Source of the DNA: CAG-390 sp045544735
GTDB taxonomy: Bacteria > Bacillota > Clostridia > Oscillospirales > CAG-272
Length of the DNA: 16,738 bases
Direction of reading: 5' to 3'
Assembly (NCBI GenBank): GCA_045544735.1
Contig: JAZPZM010000131.1
Span: 1-16,738 of the forward strand
Shown here: positions 6,803 to 13,558 of the stretch, in pieces
Layout of the letters: each line of letters begins with the position of its first letter
Numbering within the stretch: the stretch's first letter is position 1
The notes under the pieces: generated by a model
Seen by the model: only the letters and a program-made list of their open reading frames with translations
What the model was told of the DNA's origin: nothing
The model's database searches: none
Program-made: the position numbers and the translations under genes

Positions 6803-7972
6803 ATGAATCGTGAAGATTATATAAAAGAAGCGGTTGCGCAGTTTGAGACCATACTGCGCGAGCAGTCGGCAAGAGCCGAAAAAATGAAGAACGCGCCCCC
6901 CGCGACCGATTTTGCAAAGCTTGATAAGATCATCATCGGCTGCTGCGGCGGCGACGGCATAGGTCCGATCATCACCGCGGAGGCTCGCCGCGTGCTTGAG
7001 TTTCTTCTCAAGGATGCTATCGCATCGGGCAGAATTGAGCTTCGTGATATCGAGGGACTTACCATTGAAAACAGAATAGCTTGCGGAAAGGCTATTCCCG
7101 ACGACGTTCTTGCGGCTCTCAAGGAGTGCAACGTCATCCTTAAGGGCCCGACTACCACCCCCAAGGGCGGCACGGGCGCAAAGGAGCTTGAAAGCGCAAA
7201 CGTAGCAATGCGCCGCGAGCTTGACCTCTTTGCCAACATCCGTCCCGTATCCGTTCCCGAGCAGGGAATCGACTGGACGTTCTTCCGCGAGAATACCGAG
7301 GGTGAGTACGTTCTCGGCAGCCGCGGCGTTGAGATCCCTGGCGAGCTTTGCTGTGACTTTAAGGTAACTACCGATGCGGGAACAGAGCGTATCTGCCGCG
7401 CCGCTTACGATTTCGCGGTAAAGAACGGCAAGACTCGCGTTGCCTGCGTAACCAAGGCTAATATTATGAAAAAGTCCGACGGTAAGTTCTCCCGCATAGC
7501 TCACGCTATCGCGGATGCCGAGTATCCTTCTCTTACCGTTGAGGATTGGTACATCGACATTATGACCGCAAAACTCGTTGACGAAAGAGGCCGCGCGGAC
7601 TTTCAGGTATTCCTGCTTCCCAACCTTTACGGTGACATCATCACCGACGAGGCGGCACAAATTCAGGGCGGCGTAGGTACTGCGGGTAGCTCCAACGCGG
7701 GCTCTCACTACGCAATGTTTGAGGCTATCCACGGCTCCGCTCCCCGTATGATCGAGCGCGGAGACGGCGCATACGCCAACCCCGCAAGTATGCTTCGCGC
7801 GACCGAGATGCTTCTTCGCCACATCGGCTATATAGCCGAGGCAAACAAGCTCTCCCGCGCGCTTGATATCTGCACCGCACCCGATGCAGAGCTTAAGATC
7901 ACGGGCAGAAGCGACGGCGCATCCTGCTCCGAGTTTGGCGATTGGCTGATGAGCGTTTGCGAAACTCTCTAA
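6803..7972 (+). CDS. Isocitrate dehydrogenase (isocitrate/isopropylmalate dehydrogenase family)
   Basis: Encodes 389 residues. It oxidatively decarboxylates isocitrate to 2-oxoglutarate in the cytosol. Seen: CGGDGIGP (48-55), the isocitrate phosphate-contact segment SANVAMRRELD (131-141), NIRP (145-148), RENTEGEY (162-169), the catalytic Lys218 (KAN), metal-binding Asp278 and Asp282 (GDIITDEAA), and HGSAP (310-314) then ANP (325-327). An N-terminal extension of about 40 residues precedes the barrel core. After HGSAP the residues are Arg-Met rather than the Lys-Tyr of E. coli NADP-IDH or the Asp of NAD-type enzymes, so coenzyme choice is not readable. It lies 17 bp after aconitase, with AAAGGA 10 nt before the ATG. 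It is last in the operon, followed 8 bp later by a strong terminator. The operon context argues against isopropylmalate dehydrogenase. Confidence 0.9.
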   Translation: MNREDYIKEAVAQFETILREQSARAEKMKNAPPATDFAKLDKIIIGCCGGDGIGPIITAEARRVLEFLLKDAIASGRIELRDIEGLTIENRIACGKAIPDDVLAALKECNVILKGPTTTPKGGTGAKELESANVAMRRELDLFANIRPVSVPEQGIDWTFFRENTEGEYVLGSRGVEIPGELCCDFKVTTDAGTERICRAAYDFAVKNGKTRVACVTKANIMKKSDGKFSRIAHAIADAEYPSLTVEDWYIDIMTAKLVDERGRADFQVFLLPNLYGDIITDEAAQIQGGVGTAGSSNAGSHYAMFEAIHGSAPRMIERGDGAYANPASMLRATEMLLRHIGYIAEANKLSRALDICTAPDAELKITGRSDGASCSEFGDWLMSVCETL

Positions 7973-7980
7973 ATAAAACA

Positions 7981-8011
7981 AAAACCGTTGGGCAAAGCCC
8001 AACGGTTTTTT
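7981..8011. terminator. Bidirectional terminator between convergent genes
   Basis: Thirteen-bp perfect stem AAAACCGTTGGGC (7981-7993) / GCCCAACGGTTTT (7997-8009) with an AAA loop. It has T-runs on both ends: 8005-8011 for the plus strand, and the A-rich 7976-7984 reads as U on the minus strand. It ends the citrate synthase-aconitase-IDH transcript and, on the other strand, the membrane protein gene whose stop is at 8022. Confidence 0.95.
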
Positions 8012-8021
8012 ACGTATTTAC

Positions 8022-9527
8022 TTATTGTGCGGTATCGTTTGCTTCCTCGGCAGGAGCTTCCTCGGTAGGAGCTTCCTTGGCGGGAGTATCCGCGACGGGA
8101 GCTGTAAAGATAGGTTCGCTTGTCACGTCCGCGTCCACGTCCTGATTTGCGCCGCTCACTATGCGATTAGCCTTTTGAAGCTCCTCGTCGGGAGTGGGGG
8201 CGGTGCAGGTAAGTATCTCAAGGCATTCAAGAGGCTCAAGCTGAGGGCAGAGCTTCTTGCCGAGAACGAGCATAAGTATTTCGCCGACGATAAATACGAC
8301 CATTCCCGCGATGAGCAAATATGCATACGTTTTTCCGTCGCCGAGATCAATAAACGGAACGGAGATGGAAGACGTAAGCGTTTCGATAGAAAGAAGCGTG
8401 GGAATGAGTGCAAATATCAAGCCGATAACGGCCGAAGGAATGAGCGTGGGGACTTTCGCCTTCCTGTCGCTTGCGCCGCAAGCGATGCGCGAGAGGAGCA
8501 AAGGAAAGTAATTGATGCCGAGAAGTCCAACCACAAGTCCCGCAATGTATACTACAAAAATTGCAATAAAGGAAGCAAGTGCGGAATCGGATGCCGCAAT
8601 GAACGCGAGCAAGGGTTCTCTTATCAGCGCGGGATATCCGAGCTTCAATGCGGCGAAAAGCACGATAAATGCTCCCGCAACCGAAACGAGTGTGGTGAGC
8701 TGAGAAACGAGTCGGTACTTCATCTTTTCGGTAGGCGTGGGGGTAAGCCACGCGAGAGCTACCAATGCTATGATGCAGAGCGCATATCCGATATACATTA
8801 TTTTCCAACCTGCCGCTGCGCCAAATTGCGGGAACATAAGCTGCATAAGCGGCAAAGCGAGCGCGTAGGTAGCTGCGGTCATTACTGAATAGACGATGGG
8901 ATATTCTGCTTTTCTAAGATTGGATATGTTGATAAGCGCCCTTATCAGCACAACAATGAAATAAATGGGGAGCGCAAACAATGCCAGTACCAGCAATATA
9001 ATGGCAAAAAGGAACTGTATAAGCGGAGTGGATTGAAGCAATATTGAAACGGCGGAGCCATAGTCCTTATAGCTTTCCGCATCCGCGGGGGTGGGAAGCA
9101 CCGATTCTGCTACGGAAACGATGAACAGGCAGTAGTCGCGCTTCGACTCGCTTTCAAAGCCCGAAAGATCACGTTCATCTGCGGGTGTGATCTCCGGCAT
9201 TGCTGGTGCCGTATCCGACGGAACGGTCGGAAGCGAGAAGAAATAATCGTTTACCGCGCAATAATCGGCATAAAGGCTAAAGGTGTTGGGGGCTTCAAAA
9301 AGCATAAGAATAAAATCTGTAAGTGAAAATTCGTACGAGGCAGGTGCTTTTTCGATCTCATCGTCCATATCTATAAAGGCAACGAAGTCATCAACGCCGT
9401 CGGTAACGCTTGATGCGTCAAAGCTAAAGACAGGCGTAAAAAAGCAGGTGAGAAGTGCTAATAGCATAATTACGCTGACAAGCACTCTGAATTTAGCGAT
9501 AAGCTCTCGTTTGTTTGCTTGAGTCAT
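8022..9527 (-). CDS. Multi-pass membrane protein with repetitive acidic tail, function unknown
   Basis: Encodes 501 residues. Helix 1 (about 14-36) is followed by an outward or lumenal-looking loop of about 130 residues rich in Asp, Glu and Pro. Then come seven or eight helices near 166-197, 211-232, 243-262, 275-295, 305-345, 360-380 and 400-422. The C-terminal tail (430-501) is hydrophilic and ends in a Pro-Ala-Glu pentapeptide repeat. No catalytic or transporter signature is visible, and I do not recognise the family. Start: the ATG at 9527 has GGAGG 8 nt upstream; an in-frame ATG at 9542 overlaps that ribosome site and is less likely. It has its own good promoter just downstream of the glutamate dehydrogenase terminator and lies between two glutamate-pathway units. 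Whether it belongs to that pathway is unknown. Confidence 0.8.
   Translation of the reverse strand: MTQANKRELIAKFRVLVSVIMLLALLTCFFTPVFSFDASSVTDGVDDFVAFIDMDDEIEKAPASYEFSLTDFILMLFEAPNTFSLYADYCAVNDYFFSLPTVPSDTAPAMPEITPADERDLSGFESESKRDYCLFIVSVAESVLPTPADAESYKDYGSAVSILLQSTPLIQFLFAIILLVLALFALPIYFIVVLIRALINISNLRKAEYPIVYSVMTAATYALALPLMQLMFPQFGAAAGWKIMYIGYALCIIALVALAWLTPTPTEKMKYRLVSQLTTLVSVAGAFIVLFAALKLGYPALIREPLLAFIAASDSALASFIAIFVVYIAGLVVGLLGINYFPLLLSRIACGASDRKAKVPTLIPSAVIGLIFALIPTLLSIETLTSSISVPFIDLGDGKTYAYLLIAGMVVFIVGEILMLVLGKKLCPQLEPLECLEILTCTAPTPDEELQKANRIVSGANQDVDADVTSEPIFTAPVADTPAKEAPTEEAPAEEANDTAQ
8041..8100 (-). repeat. Tandem 15-bp coding repeat (pentapeptide tail)
   Basis: Four head-to-tail 15-bp units at 8041-8055, 8056-8070, 8071-8085 and 8086-8100. 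The first three differ by one or two bases (GCTTCCTCGGCAGGA type) and the fourth is more diverged. On the minus strand they encode a Pro-[Ala/Thr]-[Glu/Lys]-Glu-Ala-like pentapeptide in the tail of the membrane protein. Because the unit is a multiple of three, copy number can change without a frameshift. Confidence 0.85.
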
Positions 9528-9560
9528 TGATATATCCTCCATAAATAATTTGACTTATTA

Positions 9561-9589
9561 ATTTTATCACTAAATGCGTTTTTTGTCAA
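9561..9589 (-). promoter_or_regulatory. Predicted sigma-A promoter of the multi-pass membrane gene
   Basis: Minus strand: perfect -35 TTGACA (9589-9584), 17-bp spacer, -10 TAAAAT (9566-9561; 5 of 6). Transcription would start near 9554, about 27 nt before the ATG at 9527, with GGAGG in the leader. It begins 5 bp after the upstream glutamate dehydrogenase terminator, so the gene is independently transcribed. Confidence 0.8.
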
Positions 9590-9593
9590 TATC

Positions 9594-9623
9594 AAAAAAG
9601 CGGCGAGGCTCGCCGCTTTTTTT
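9594..9623 (-). terminator. Rho-independent terminator of gdhA
   Basis: Stem GCGGCGA (9600-9606) / TCGCCGC (9610-9616) with loop GGC. It is flanked by a T-run at 9617-9623 and an A-run at 9594-9599, which gives the minus-strand transcript its U-tail. It lies 11 bp after the glutamate dehydrogenase stop. The flanking runs make it usable in both directions. Confidence 0.9.
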
Positions 9624-9633
9624 ATCATCGTTA

Positions 9634-10980
9634 TCAGACCACGCCCTGCCACTTCATAGCCTCGGCAACCTTAAGGAAGCCTGCTATGTTAGCGCCGACA
9701 ACGAGGTTGCCCTCGTGACCGTACTGCTTTGCAGCAGCGGCGGCGTTCTTGTAGATGTTGACCATAATGCCGTGAAGCTTCTCGTCAACCTCCTCGAAGC
9801 TCCAAGACAGACGCATGGAGTTCTGGGTCATCTCAAGACCGCTGGTGGCAACGCCGCCCGCGTTGGATGCCTTCGCGGGAGCAAAGAGAACGTTGTTCTT
9901 CTGGAAGATCGCGATAGCATCGGGAGTAGAGGGCATGTTTGCACCCTCTGCAACTGCGATTACGCCGTTATCAACGAGAGCCTGCGCACCCTTCGCGTCA
10001 AGCTCGTTCTGCGTAGCGCAGGGGAGAGCGATGTCGCAGGGAACGGTCCAGATGTCGCGGCAGTTGGGAACGAACTTTGCGCTGGGCTTAGCCTCAACGT
10101 ATGCGCTGATGCGAGCGCGGCGAACTTCCTTGATGTCCTTCATAAGCTCAATGTCGATACCGTCCTCGTCAACTACGTATCCGGAAGAGTCGCTCATTGC
10201 GATTACCTTTCCACCGAGGGTGGTAGCCTTAACTGCGGCGTAGGTAGCAACGTTACCCGAACCCGAAACAACGACCTTCTTGCCCTCGAAGGACTGACCG
10301 TTGTCACGAAGCATCTCGTCGGTGAAGTAGCAAAGACCGAAGCCCGTAGCCTGAGTTCTTGCGAGAGAACCGCCCGAGCAGATAGCCTTACCCGTCAGAA
10401 CGCCCGTGTACTCGTTGCGAAGCTTCTTGTACATACCGAACATATAACCGATCTCACGAGAACCCGTGCCGATGTCACCTGCGGGAACGTCGGTGTCAGG
10501 ACCGATGTGACGGAAAAGCTCTGCCATAAATGCCTGACAGAAGCGCATGATCTCTGCGTCGCTCTTGCCCTTGGGGTCGAAGTCAGAGCCGCCCTTGCCG
10601 CCGCCCATAGGAAGACCCGTGAGGGAGTTCTTGAAGGTCTGCTCAAAGCCGAGGAACTTGATGATGGAAGCGTTTACGCTGGGGTGCAGACGAATACCGC
10701 CCTTGTAAGGACCGATAGCGGAGTTGAACTGTACGCGGTAGCCGCGGTTTACCTGAACGTTTCCGTTGTCGTCCATCCACGAAACGCGGAAGGTGATGCA
10801 ACGCTCGGGCTCTACGATGCGCTCAACGATACCTGCTTCAACGAGGTCGGGGCGAGCTTCGAGAACGGGCTCGATGGACTCAAGAACCTCCTTGACGGCC
10901 TGATGGAACTCAGGCTCACCGGGGTTGCGCGCTTCAACCTGCGCCATTACGTTTGCAAGAAAATCTTTGCTGTATTTCAT
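9634..10980 (-). CDS. gdhA: NADP-type glutamate dehydrogenase
   Basis: Encodes 448 residues, against 447 for E. coli GdhA. It reductively aminates 2-oxoglutarate with ammonia to glutamate in the cytosol, usually as a hexamer. Seen: GPYKGGIR (90-97), LPMGGGKGG with catalytic Lys129 (123-131), AGDIG with Asp169 (167-171), and a nucleotide fold GSGNVA (240-245). After the next strand comes SDSSG (263-267), as in the NADP-linked E. coli enzyme, rather than an acidic NAD-selecting residue. It has a perfect-consensus promoter, an AAAGGAG site 6 nt before the ATG and a clean terminator, so it is monocistronic. It contains no TTA, CTA or TCA codon, like the aconitase and isocitrate dehydrogenase nearby, pointing to high expression. 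It takes the 2-oxoglutarate made by the convergent operon. Confidence 0.97.
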   Translation of the reverse strand: MKYSKDFLANVMAQVEARNPGEPEFHQAVKEVLESIEPVLEARPDLVEAGIVERIVEPERCITFRVSWMDDNGNVQVNRGYRVQFNSAIGPYKGGIRLHPSVNASIIKFLGFEQTFKNSLTGLPMGGGKGGSDFDPKGKSDAEIMRFCQAFMAELFRHIGPDTDVPAGDIGTGSREIGYMFGMYKKLRNEYTGVLTGKAICSGGSLARTQATGFGLCYFTDEMLRDNGQSFEGKKVVVSGSGNVATYAAVKATTLGGKVIAMSDSSGYVVDEDGIDIELMKDIKEVRRARISAYVEAKPSAKFVPNCRDIWTVPCDIALPCATQNELDAKGAQALVDNGVIAVAEGANMPSTPDAIAIFQKNNVLFAPAKASNAGGVATSGLEMTQNSMRLSWSFEEVDEKLHGIMVNIYKNAAAAAKQYGHEGNLVVGANIAGFLKVAEAMKWQGVV

Positions 10981-10995
10981 AATATGCTCCTTTAT

Positions 10996-11010
10996 ACTAT
11001 AGAATATAGT
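10996..11010 (-). promoter_or_regulatory. Small palindrome at the predicted gdhA transcription start
   Basis: ACTATA-GAA-TATAGT, a perfect 6-bp inverted repeat, spans the position about 7 nt downstream of the gdhA -10 box, where transcription should begin. A site there could serve as an operator for a repressor responding to nitrogen or 2-oxoglutarate, or form a small 5' hairpin on the transcript. The arms are short and AT-rich, so chance is possible. Confidence 0.35.
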
Positions 11011-11013
11011 GCG

Positions 11014-11042
11014 ATTATAGCATAATTAAGAAATCTTGTCAA
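11014..11042 (-). promoter_or_regulatory. Perfect-consensus sigma-A promoter of gdhA
   Basis: Minus strand: -35 TTGACA (11042-11037), 17-bp spacer, -10 TATAAT (11019-11014), all 12 consensus positions matched at ideal spacing. Transcription would start near 11007, giving a leader of about 26 nt. Such promoters are usually very strong. It lies 31 bp after the end of clpC with no evident terminator between. Confidence 0.9.
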
Positions 11043-11072
11043 TAGAAAATTGCATTCAAAGGCTTGATTTTT

Positions 11073-13505
11073 TCACTTTTTTCTATCAAAAAACAGATTT
11101 TCTCCGTCAGCGTCAAGGCGCACCGTGATTTTCGTGATATCATCACCTGAACCTTTAAGAAGCAAGGCGGCGAGCGGGTTTTCAACGAGCACCGATATCT
11201 GTCTGCGCAGATTGCGCGCGCCCTTGCTCGCGGTGCGATTGCATATGAGCCTCACGGCGTCCTTTTCAAAATCAACGATAACTCCGCGCGCCGCCGCGCG
11301 TGATATCAGCTCGTCAAGCATTCCGTAGCATATTTTTATCAGACTTTCCTCTGAAAGCGGAGGGAAGTAAATTATCTCGTCAACTCTGTCAAGGAATTCG
11401 GGGCGGAATGCTTCGCCAAGTGCGCGCCGCACTCGCCCCTCGTCCTCGGCAGAGTTTTTGGCGTTTATAAAGCCTATCGAGCTTGCGGCGGCGCTTTGAC
11501 TTCCGACGTTTGAGGTCATTATCACCACGGCGTTGCGAAAGCTAACGCTCCGCCCCTGCGAGTCCGTGAGCTGACCGTCCTCAAGAAGCTGTAAAAGCAG
11601 GTTTATAATTTCGGGATGCGCCTTTTCTATCTCGTCAAAAAGCACGACGGAGTACGGCTTGCGACGCACCCTTTCCGTAAGCTGTCCGCCGTCGCCGTAG
11701 CCAACGTAACCGGGCGGCGAGCCGATAAGGCGCGAAACGCTGTGCTTTTCCATATATTCCGACATATCAAATCGCAACAGCGCACTCTCCGCACCGAAAA
11801 GCTCACGCGCAAGCGCACGGCAAAGAGCCGTCTTTCCAACACCGCTGCTGCCGCAGAAAATAAAAGAACCGATGGGGCGGTGCGGGGAAGCAAGCCCCGA
11901 CCGTCCTCTGATTATCGCGGCGGAGAGCGCATCTACCGCGCCGTCCTGACCTATTATCACCTTTTTTAAGTCCGCGGCAAGCTCGGACAGACGCTTGCCC
12001 TCCTTCTCGGTTATTGCTGAAACGGGAATGCCCGTCCACCGCGTCACCGCCTCGGCTATCTCGGCGTATCCAATTGCCGCGTCAAGCTCATTTTCTCGCG
12101 CGTTATCGTGCGAGATTACGAGCTTTTCGTATTCGCTCCTTATCGCCTTTTCCCGATCTCGGAGCGCGGCGGCACGCTCGAAATCCTGATTTCCGATAGC
12201 CTCCTCTTTGTCGTGGACAACGGCGTGCAGCTTGCCCTCAAGCTCCCTTATATCCTGCGGTGTGTAATCGCTCAGTATCCGTTTTCCCGCGGCGGCTTCG
12301 TCAATAAGGTCTATCGCCTTGTCGGGCAAAAATCTGTCGCTTACGTAGCGCACGGACAGCGAAACGGCGGCGGCAAGAGCCTCGTCGCTTATTTTCAATC
12401 GGTGGTGCGCCTCGTATTTGTCACGAAGCCCGCGAAGGATATCAAGCGTTTCCTCCTCGGTTGGCTCGCCTACCGCTACGGGCTGAAATCGCCGTTCAAG
12501 TGCCGCGTCCTTTTCGATGTGCTTGCGGTATTCCTCAAGCGTAGTTGCGCCGATAAGCTGTATTTCTCCCCGCGCAAGCGCGGGCTTTAAGATGTTCGAG
12601 GCATCCACCGCCCCCTCCGCCGCGCCCGCGCCGATTATGGTGTGTATCTCGTCGATAAAAAGGATAACGTTGGGGTTCTTTTCGATCTCCTCCATGACCG
12701 TGCGCATCCGCTCCTCAAATTCCCCGCGGTACTTTGCTCCCGCTATCATAGAGGAGATGTCAAGGCTTATTATCCGCTTATCCTCAAGCATATCGGGGAC
12801 GTTGCCCTCGCTTATCCTTTGCGCAAGCCCCTCCGCAACGGCGGTCTTGCCAACGCCCGGCTCGCCTATAAGGCAAGGGTTATTCTTTCTCCGACGGCAA
12901 ACTATCTGTATCACGCGCTCGGTTTCCGCATCACGCCCGATAATGGGGTCTATCTTCCCCTGAGCCGCGGCGGCGGTAAGGTCTCTGCCGTATTTTAACA
13001 GCGTCGGCGTTGCGGTTTCTTGCTTTTTGTGCGCCTTGCGGGCGGGCAGACGCGATACGCCCGGTAGTTCGGAAATGCTTTCAAGGAAGGCGGCGATATC
13101 GCTCCGCACGTCCTGCGTACGCACGCCGATGGATTCAAGCAGCCTTACGGCTACGCAATCGCGCTCCTCGATAATGGCAAGGAGCAAATGCTCCGTGCCG
13201 ATGTAGCCGTGCGAATATCGCGCGGAAATATCCGAGGATGCTTCTATTATTTTTTTCGTTCTCGGTGTCATGTCAGAGGGGATAAGAGCCGTTGCCTCGC
13301 CGCCGCCAAGCTCGGCGACGGCGTTTTTTAGCTTATCCGCATCCGCCCCGCGTGCGTAAAGGAGCTTATACGCCGCGCTGTCCCGCTCGTCGAGAAGTCC
13401 AAGCAGCAAATGCTCCGAGCCTATATAGCTGTGTCCAAGCTCCTTTGCGATGGTCAGCGCGTTGTTCAGCGTGTTTTGTGCCTTCTGTGTGAATTTGCTT
13501 TTCAT
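11073..13505 (-). CDS. clpC: ClpC-type AAA+ unfoldase, ATP-binding subunit of Clp protease
   Basis: Encodes 810 residues, normal for ClpC. It unfolds proteins and feeds them to ClpP. Domains: two N-terminal Clp repeats (about 5-65 and 80-143); AAA module 1 with Walker A GEPGVGKT (214-221), Walker B ILFIDE (281-286) and arginines 338-339; a short middle domain with a UVR-like segment (about 428-460) that marks ClpC rather than ClpB; AAA module 2 with Walker A GSSGVGKT (552-559) and Walker B VVLFDE (620-625); and the ClpP-docking tripeptide IGF (677-679). In many Firmicutes clpC follows ctsR-mcsA-mcsB; none of these is next to it here. Instead it follows three wall-binding genes by 53 bp. A long inverted repeat covers its ribosome site. 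No CtsR or CIRCE box and no clear own promoter or terminator are seen. Confidence 0.95.
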   Translation of the reverse strand: MKSKFTQKAQNTLNNALTIAKELGHSYIGSEHLLLGLLDERDSAAYKLLYARGADADKLKNAVAELGGGEATALIPSDMTPRTKKIIEASSDISARYSHGYIGTEHLLLAIIEERDCVAVRLLESIGVRTQDVRSDIAAFLESISELPGVSRLPARKAHKKQETATPTLLKYGRDLTAAAAQGKIDPIIGRDAETERVIQIVCRRRKNNPCLIGEPGVGKTAVAEGLAQRISEGNVPDMLEDKRIISLDISSMIAGAKYRGEFEERMRTVMEEIEKNPNVILFIDEIHTIIGAGAAEGAVDASNILKPALARGEIQLIGATTLEEYRKHIEKDAALERRFQPVAVGEPTEEETLDILRGLRDKYEAHHRLKISDEALAAAVSLSVRYVSDRFLPDKAIDLIDEAAAGKRILSDYTPQDIRELEGKLHAVVHDKEEAIGNQDFERAAALRDREKAIRSEYEKLVISHDNARENELDAAIGYAEIAEAVTRWTGIPVSAITEKEGKRLSELAADLKKVIIGQDGAVDALSAAIIRGRSGLASPHRPIGSFIFCGSSGVGKTALCRALARELFGAESALLRFDMSEYMEKHSVSRLIGSPPGYVGYGDGGQLTERVRRKPYSVVLFDEIEKAHPEIINLLLQLLEDGQLTDSQGRSVSFRNAVVIMTSNVGSQSAAASSIGFINAKNSAEDEGRVRRALGEAFRPEFLDRVDEIIYFPPLSEESLIKICYGMLDELISRAAARGVIVDFEKDAVRLICNRTASKGARNLRRQISVLVENPLAALLLKGSGDDITKITVRLDADGENLFFDRKK

Positions 13506-13511
13506 ATCTTA

Positions 13512-13546
13512 CCGTCCTAAAATAGTATCAAGCTATTTTATGACGG
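13512..13546 (-). promoter_or_regulatory. Long inverted repeat covering the clpC ribosome binding site
   Basis: Arms CCGTCCTAAAATAG (13512-13525) and CTATTTTATGACGG (13533-13546) are complementary over 14 bp with one mismatch and a 7-nt loop. On the minus-strand RNA the second arm contains AGGA (13518-13515), 9 nt before the clpC ATG, so the folded RNA hides the ribosome site. No T-run follows, so it is not a terminator. It could be an RNA thermometer-like switch or, as DNA, a repressor operator. The structure is seen; either function is inference. Confidence 0.6.
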
Positions 13547-13558
13547 AAAAAAGCGGCT

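Noticed and set aside
4794..6917. A 707-codon open frame antisense to aconitase
   Set aside because: It is codon-aligned with aconitase and stays open only because that gene has no TTA, CTA or TCA codon. The translation is low-complexity-like, without a recognisable domain or a good ribosome site.
6725..8002. A 425-codon open frame antisense to isocitrate dehydrogenase (and a similar one at 3740-4846 opposite citrate synthase)
   Set aside because: Same cause: lack of antisense stops in codon-aligned frames of highly biased genes. The sense proteins have complete family motifs.
9528..9542. Upstream ATG for the multi-pass membrane protein
   Set aside because: That ATG overlaps the GGAGG that serves the ATG at 9527.
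9574..11025. A 483-codon plus-strand open frame opposite gdhA
   Set aside because: Codon-aligned antisense shadow of a strongly biased gene; it runs through the gdhA terminator and promoter.
11041..11072. Terminator after clpC
   Set aside because: Only a 4-bp TCAA/TTGA pairing with no strong stem is present, so no terminator is annotated; readthrough toward gdhA is possible.
13506..13558. CIRCE or CtsR heat-shock operator before clpC
   Set aside because: Neither TTAGCACTC-N9-GAGTGCTAA nor the tandem GGTCAAA heptads occur; the inverted repeat there is different in sequence.
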